From: Flavobacterium fontis
GTDB taxonomy: Bacteria; Bacteroidota; Bacteroidia; Flavobacteriales; Flavobacteriaceae
Assembly: GCF_900129405.1 (NCBI RefSeq)
Contig: NZ_FQVQ01000018.1
Span: 1-53,732, forward strand
Length of the DNA stretch: 53,732 nucleotides
Reading direction: 5' to 3'
In this document: positions 51,080 to 53,732 of the stretch, one piece after another
Layout of the letters: each line of letters starts with the position of its first letter
How positions within the stretch are numbered: position 1 is the stretch's first letter
The notes under the pieces: generated by a model
The model's database searches: none
What the model saw: only the letters and a program-made list of their open reading frames with translations
Told to the model about the DNA's origin: nothing
Translations under genes and position numbers: made by a program

Positions 51080-51979
51080 TTAAGATGATAATTTTATTAT
51101 AGTTCGTGCTAATTCCGTTAGAGGGATGCCATCCCATTGTTCTGTATCCATGTTAATATATTTTGCTGAACCCAAAAAATCTGGTAATAATTTTTCAGGA
51201 TTATCTTTTATTATTGGAATTATTGTACTACGTAACCTTCCTTTAAGAACTTGATTTGAGAGTATAGAAATTTCATATTCAACGCCACCATAACTGCTTT
51301 CATCGTTAGCTTTCTTAGTGTATGCTTCAGAACATACACAAATACATATTGATGATTTGATACCTTTTTCCATAAATTTAGTTATCGGCTGGCCTAATTC
51401 TAAATCTTTTTGATCCAGGGTCGCTTTAATTTGTCTTCTGGCCAATTCTTGGGCTAATTTACTGACCCACTTCACGTGTTCATCAGAAAACCAAGAATAA
51501 GATATAAATACTGTTGCGATCAGATCTTCTTTTTTTATGATATCAATTCCATTTCCCCAATTCGAACGATAAAATAAGGCTATTGTGTCAATTGAACTTC
51601 TTGACCAAGTCCTGCGTGCTGGAGACCATAATTCAATTCGCATATCTAATGTTTGCCTTTCTATATCCTCGGGCAACTTAATTTGTACACAAAAATCTTT
51701 TCCCCCTAATGGAGGGATATCAACAATTCTCAAAGATTCTTTTTCGCCTTCATTAAAATCACGATCAGAATCAAAAGTAATTATTTCATGCTGGTTATCA
51801 GCATTAGCAAATTTGATTATTATATATGTAGTTGCATATTCTTGAACATTGTTTTTAATTTTCCCAGAAATTTGAAAAGTGCCGCCCGATTCAATTATAT
51901 AGTTCGATTTCTCTATACTTTCAATATGAAAGTGTGTAAAATGATGTAACGGCCATTGAGACCCAAATTGATTTTCCAT
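51080..51979 (-). CDS. SEFIR/TIR-domain protein with N-terminal beta-sandwich
   Basis: This is a 299-residue protein. The C-terminal half (about 155-299) is a SEFIR-type TIR fold: TVFISYSWFSDEHVKWVSKL, TLDQKDLELGQPITKFMEKGI, ICICVCSEAYTKKAN, then GGVEYEISIL with the candidate catalytic Glu237. The N-terminal 145 residues are beta-rich (GTFQISGKIKN, TYIIIKFANADNQ, LRIVDIPPLGGKDFCVQIKLP, MRIELWSP) and resemble an immunoglobulin-like sensor. Bacterial SEFIR and TIR proteins defend against phage by consuming NAD. It reads opposite to the operon, as a single gene. Sensor identity and catalytic activity are inference. Confidence 0.82.
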   Translation of the reverse strand: MENQFGSQWPLHHFTHFHIESIEKSNYIIESGGTFQISGKIKNNVQEYATTYIIIKFANADNQHEIITFDSDRDFNEGEKESLRIVDIPPLGGKDFCVQIKLPEDIERQTLDMRIELWSPARRTWSRSSIDTIALFYRSNWGNGIDIIKKEDLIATVFISYSWFSDEHVKWVSKLAQELARRQIKATLDQKDLELGQPITKFMEKGIKSSICICVCSEAYTKKANDESSYGGVEYEISILSNQVLKGRLRSTIIPIIKDNPEKLLPDFLGSAKYINMDTEQWDGIPLTELARTIIKLSS

Positions 51980-52096
51980 ATAGTATTGTAAATATAAAAT
52001 TTAGATTTATTCTTTGTACAATTGCCTGTAACTCTATTATAAATACTAAATCATGAGTTAATGAAACTGTAATCTCTCCTAACTTGATATTTCCCT

Positions 52097-52182
52097 AAAA
52101 AACAAAAGCCAAACAGTTGTTTGGCTTCTACTCGACCGGGGACACCCCAATTCTTTTATCGTTGATACTGTATATCAATTTT
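52097..52182 (-). ncRNA. Candidate three-hairpin small RNA
   Basis: On the minus strand a -7 box TATATTTG (52196-52189) would start a transcript near 52182. It contains three consecutive hairpins: TTGATA-N5-TATCAA (52178-52162), GGGG-TGT-CCCC (52148-52138), and the terminator stem AAGCCAAAC / GTTTGGCTT (52127-52106) followed by a T-rich run. The RNA would be about 86 nt. There is no convincing reading frame. It stands between the SEFIR gene and a repeat field. I know no family for it. Confidence 0.55.
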
Positions 52183-52188
52183 ATACTG

Positions 52189-52196
52189 CAAATATA
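52189..52196 (-). promoter_or_regulatory. -7 box (TATATTTG) of the candidate small RNA
   Basis: The minus strand matches TAnnTTTG perfectly. A clear -33 TTTG is not found at 19 bases, so the promoter assignment is partial. The repeat field begins about 65 bp further upstream. Confidence 0.5.
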
Positions 52197-52261
52197 GTAA
52201 AGAATTGAATAGAAAAGAATAGAACGAGGTACCAAAAAATTGTTGCTATTCAGTATTCCCT

Positions 52262-52606
52262 TGAAATTCGAGATTTGAAATTTGAAATTTGAGCTTTGGA
52301 ATTTGAGATTTGAGATTTGAGATTTGAGATTTGAGATTTGAAATTTGAGATTTGAGATTTGAGATTTGAGCTTAGTCATTAGACTTTAGACGTTGGAATT
52401 TGGAATTTGGGATTTAAGATTTGAGATTTGAGATTTGAGATTTGGAATTTGGAATTTGGAATTTGGAATTTGAGATTTGGAATTTGGAATTTGGGATTTG
52501 AGATTTGAGATTTGGAATTTGGGATTTGGAATTTGAGATTTGAGATTTGAGATTTGAGCTTAGTCATTAGACTTTAGACGTTGGAATTTGGAATTTGGAA
52601 TTTAAA
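52262..52606. repeat. GATTTGA 7-bp tandem array with a 188-bp higher-order unit
   Basis: The array consists of gatttga and ggaattt words. A longer unit is present twice: CTTAGTCATTAGACTTTAGA occurs at 52371 and 52559, 188 bp apart, each followed by CGTTGGAATTTGGAATTTGG. Open frames across it on the minus strand (SNLKFQISN and similar) only translate the repeat. Confidence 0.92.
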
Positions 52607-52623
52607 ATAAAATACTATCTTTG
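52594..52623 (+). promoter_or_regulatory. Promoter of the Abi_2 leader (TTTG-N18-TATCTTTG)
   Basis: TTTG at 52594-52597 and TATCTTTG at 52616-52623 are 18 bases apart, close to the consensus. The -33 box is formed by the last copy of the preceding GGAATTTG repeat. Transcription would start near 52629. Confidence 0.65.
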
Positions 52624-52628
52624 TGAGC

Positions 52629-52676
52629 AATAATACCCACCATGCCTCTCATCGATGCACACTTTGGTGGGTTTTC
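52629..52676 (+). ncRNA. Leader hairpin upstream of the Abi_2 remnant (possible abiF-type RNA)
   Basis: CCCACC (52636-52641) pairs with GGTGGG (52666-52671) and is followed by TTTT, with a 24-nt loop containing CATCGATG. Promoter, hairpin and T run together look like a short transcript or attenuator before the Abi gene. Small RNAs upstream of Abi_2-family genes are known (abiF RNA); membership here is a hypothesis. Confidence 0.42.
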
Positions 52677-52710
52677 GATTTTTTTATACCTTTCTATTCA
52701 TCTATTCGCC

Positions 52711-52845
52711 ATGCAGTACCAAAAAAATCCTATCACCGTTATTGAACAAATTGAAAAACTTCAATCCCGCGGACTCCGTATTGATAATCTAGGAAAAGCA
52801 GCGCATTTTTTGTCTAATATAAGTTATTCAAGACAATTAATTTGA
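52711..52845 (+). pseudogene. Truncated Abi_2-family (AbiD/AbiF-like) abortive infection protein
   Basis: Only 44 residues remain. They match the N-terminus of Abi_2 proteins: KNPITVIEQIEKLQSRGLRI, then AAHFLSNISYSRQL. The family is normally about 300 residues long. The coding sequence runs straight into the repeat field (AATTTGAAAATGAGGCAATG) and stops. Loss of the remaining gene by repeat expansion or deletion is likely. The upstream ATG at 52642 lies inside the leader hairpin and is not the start. Confidence 0.82.
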
Positions 52846-53640
52846 AAATGAGGCAATGTGTCGATGTGTCAATGAGGCAATGTGTCGATGTGTCAATGTG
52901 TCGATTTGGTTGTTGGTTGTCGGTTGTCGGTTGTCGGTTGTCGGTTTTTTTAGCTTACTGCACACTAATTGCTAATTGCTGACTGCTATGACTGCTAAAA
53001 CCACTTACGACTTTTCCACTTACGACTTACGACTATTAATTTGAAAATGAGGTGATTTGAAAATTTGAAAATGTTCCTTCTAATAAAAATCTGTTTACTG
53101 ACGACTGACGACTGATGACTTACGACTGTTAATTTGAAAATGTGTCGATGTGTCGATGTGCCGATGTGTTGAATTGAAAATTTGTCGATTTGAAGATTTG
53201 AAGATTTGAAAATGTTCCTTCTAATAAAAATCTGTTTACTGACGACTTATGACTTATGACTTATGACTTACGACTAATAATTTGAAAATGAGGTGATTTG
53301 AAAATTTGAAAATGCTCCTTCTAATAAAAATCTGTTGACTGATTACTGTTGACTTACGACTGGTTGACTTACGACTTACGACTAATAATTTGAAAATGTG
53401 TCGATGTGTCGATGTGTCGATGGGGCAATGGGGCAATGTGTCGATGGGGCAATGTGTCGATGTGTCAATGTGTCGATGTGCCGATGTGTCTATGTGTCTA
53501 TGTGTCTATGTGTCTATGTGTCAATTTGCCGATTTGAAAATGAGCTGATTTGAAGATTTGAAAATGTTCCTTCTAAGAAATACTTGTTGACTTAAGACTC
53601 ACTACTGATTACTGTTGACTGATTACTGTTGACTGTTCAC
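52846..53640. repeat. Large composite repeat field (GTGTCGAT, GGTTGTCGGTT, CTTACGACT words; CCTTCTAATAAAAATCTGTT units)
   Basis: The stretch has no genes. It is built from atgtgtcg/atgtgtca words, ggttgtcggttgtcgg, and cttacgact/gactgatgac words. Four larger units carry GAAAATGTTCCTTCTAA (at about 53069, 53210, 53310 and 53562), three of them followed by TAAAAATCTGTT. The reverse complement of part of this unit (GAACATTTTCAAATCTTC) occurs twice at 18.3-18.4 kb. Confidence 0.92.
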
Positions 53641-53708
53641 TGTACTTCCCTAATTAGAGTTGACCGTTTTTAAACATTAATTTCATTGTTAAAAATAGTA
53701 ATAGATTT

Positions 53709-53732
53709 TTGCTCAAAAGTACTTTTGAGCAA
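53709..53732. repeat. Perfect 24-bp palindrome at the window end
   Basis: TTGCTCAAAAGT is followed directly by its exact reverse complement ACTTTTGAGCAA, with no loop. It abuts the end of the window, so its outer context is unknown. It may be an element end, a regulatory palindrome or an assembly artefact. The bases 53641-53708 hold no feature that I can support. Confidence 0.78.

Noticed and set aside
52128..52567. Minus-strand open frames of SNLKFQISNLK type
   Set aside because: They translate the GATTTGA tandem array; the right-hand end also covers the candidate small RNA. No protein family is present.
52846..53640. Possible CRISPR array or diversity-generating template repeat
   Set aside because: The units have no regular spacing and no cas or reverse transcriptase gene is visible.

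Overview
The window is a stretch of a Flavobacteriaceae genome, most likely Flavobacterium or a close freshwater relative. The evidence is a C-terminal type IX secretion sorting domain (type B) at the left edge, BshB1 for bacillithiol, a proteorhodopsin divergently paired with blh, DUF3667 and M28 lipoprotein genes typical of the phylum, promoters of the Bacteroidetes form TTTG-N19-TAnnTTTG, and almost no Shine-Dalgarno sequences. No rRNA, CRISPR array or transposase was seen; the only tRNA is tRNA-His(GTG).

Left part (1-6.8 kb): after a repeat-rich gap comes a sulfide/persulfide-handling cluster on the minus strand. It holds a DUF1801 gene, a Crp/Fnr regulator, a TSUP (TauE/SafE) exporter, two tandem CstB-like persulfide dioxygenase/pseudorhodanese/rhodanese fusions, a YgaP-like membrane protein, a thioredoxin, and a secreted Cys/Lys-rich peptide. 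Three FNR-type inverted repeats sit upstream of the exporter and of each fusion gene, so the regulator probably controls the cluster.

Core (6.8-37.3 kb): mostly housekeeping and ordinary accessory genes, including bshB1, menaquinone genes (isochorismate synthase plus PaaI thioesterase), purL, an LTA-synthase-like sulfatase with a membrane-anchored phosphatase, an acyl-CoA ligase, a PhyH dioxygenase facing an AraC regulator, an M50 peptidase flanked by a direct repeat, a YCF48-like protein, a PDZ-hydrolase, a frameshifted AraC gene, a GT9 glycosyltransferase, a Nudix hydrolase, a pentapeptide protein, rhodopsin/blh and dnaK.

Right part (37.3-53.7 kb): an AT-rich defence island between two large low-complexity repeat fields. 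One tightly spaced plus-strand operon encodes an SNF2-type helicase, DUF4391, a DUF262-DUF1524 (GmrSD/SspE-like) nuclease, a type III Mod methyltransferase, a PtuA-like ATPase, a PtuB-like HNH protein and a type III Res. The layout reads as a type III restriction system with a Septu-like pair placed between mod and res and a type IV-like nuclease placed before mod. Res is cut by an in-frame TAA just before its nuclease domain. Next come a minus-strand SEFIR-domain protein, a compact three-hairpin candidate small RNA, and the 44-residue stump of an Abi_2 gene with an intact promoter and leader hairpin.

Repeat fields made of the same short words recur at six or more intergenic sites. The window ends in a perfect 24-bp palindrome, and its first gene is cut at the left edge.
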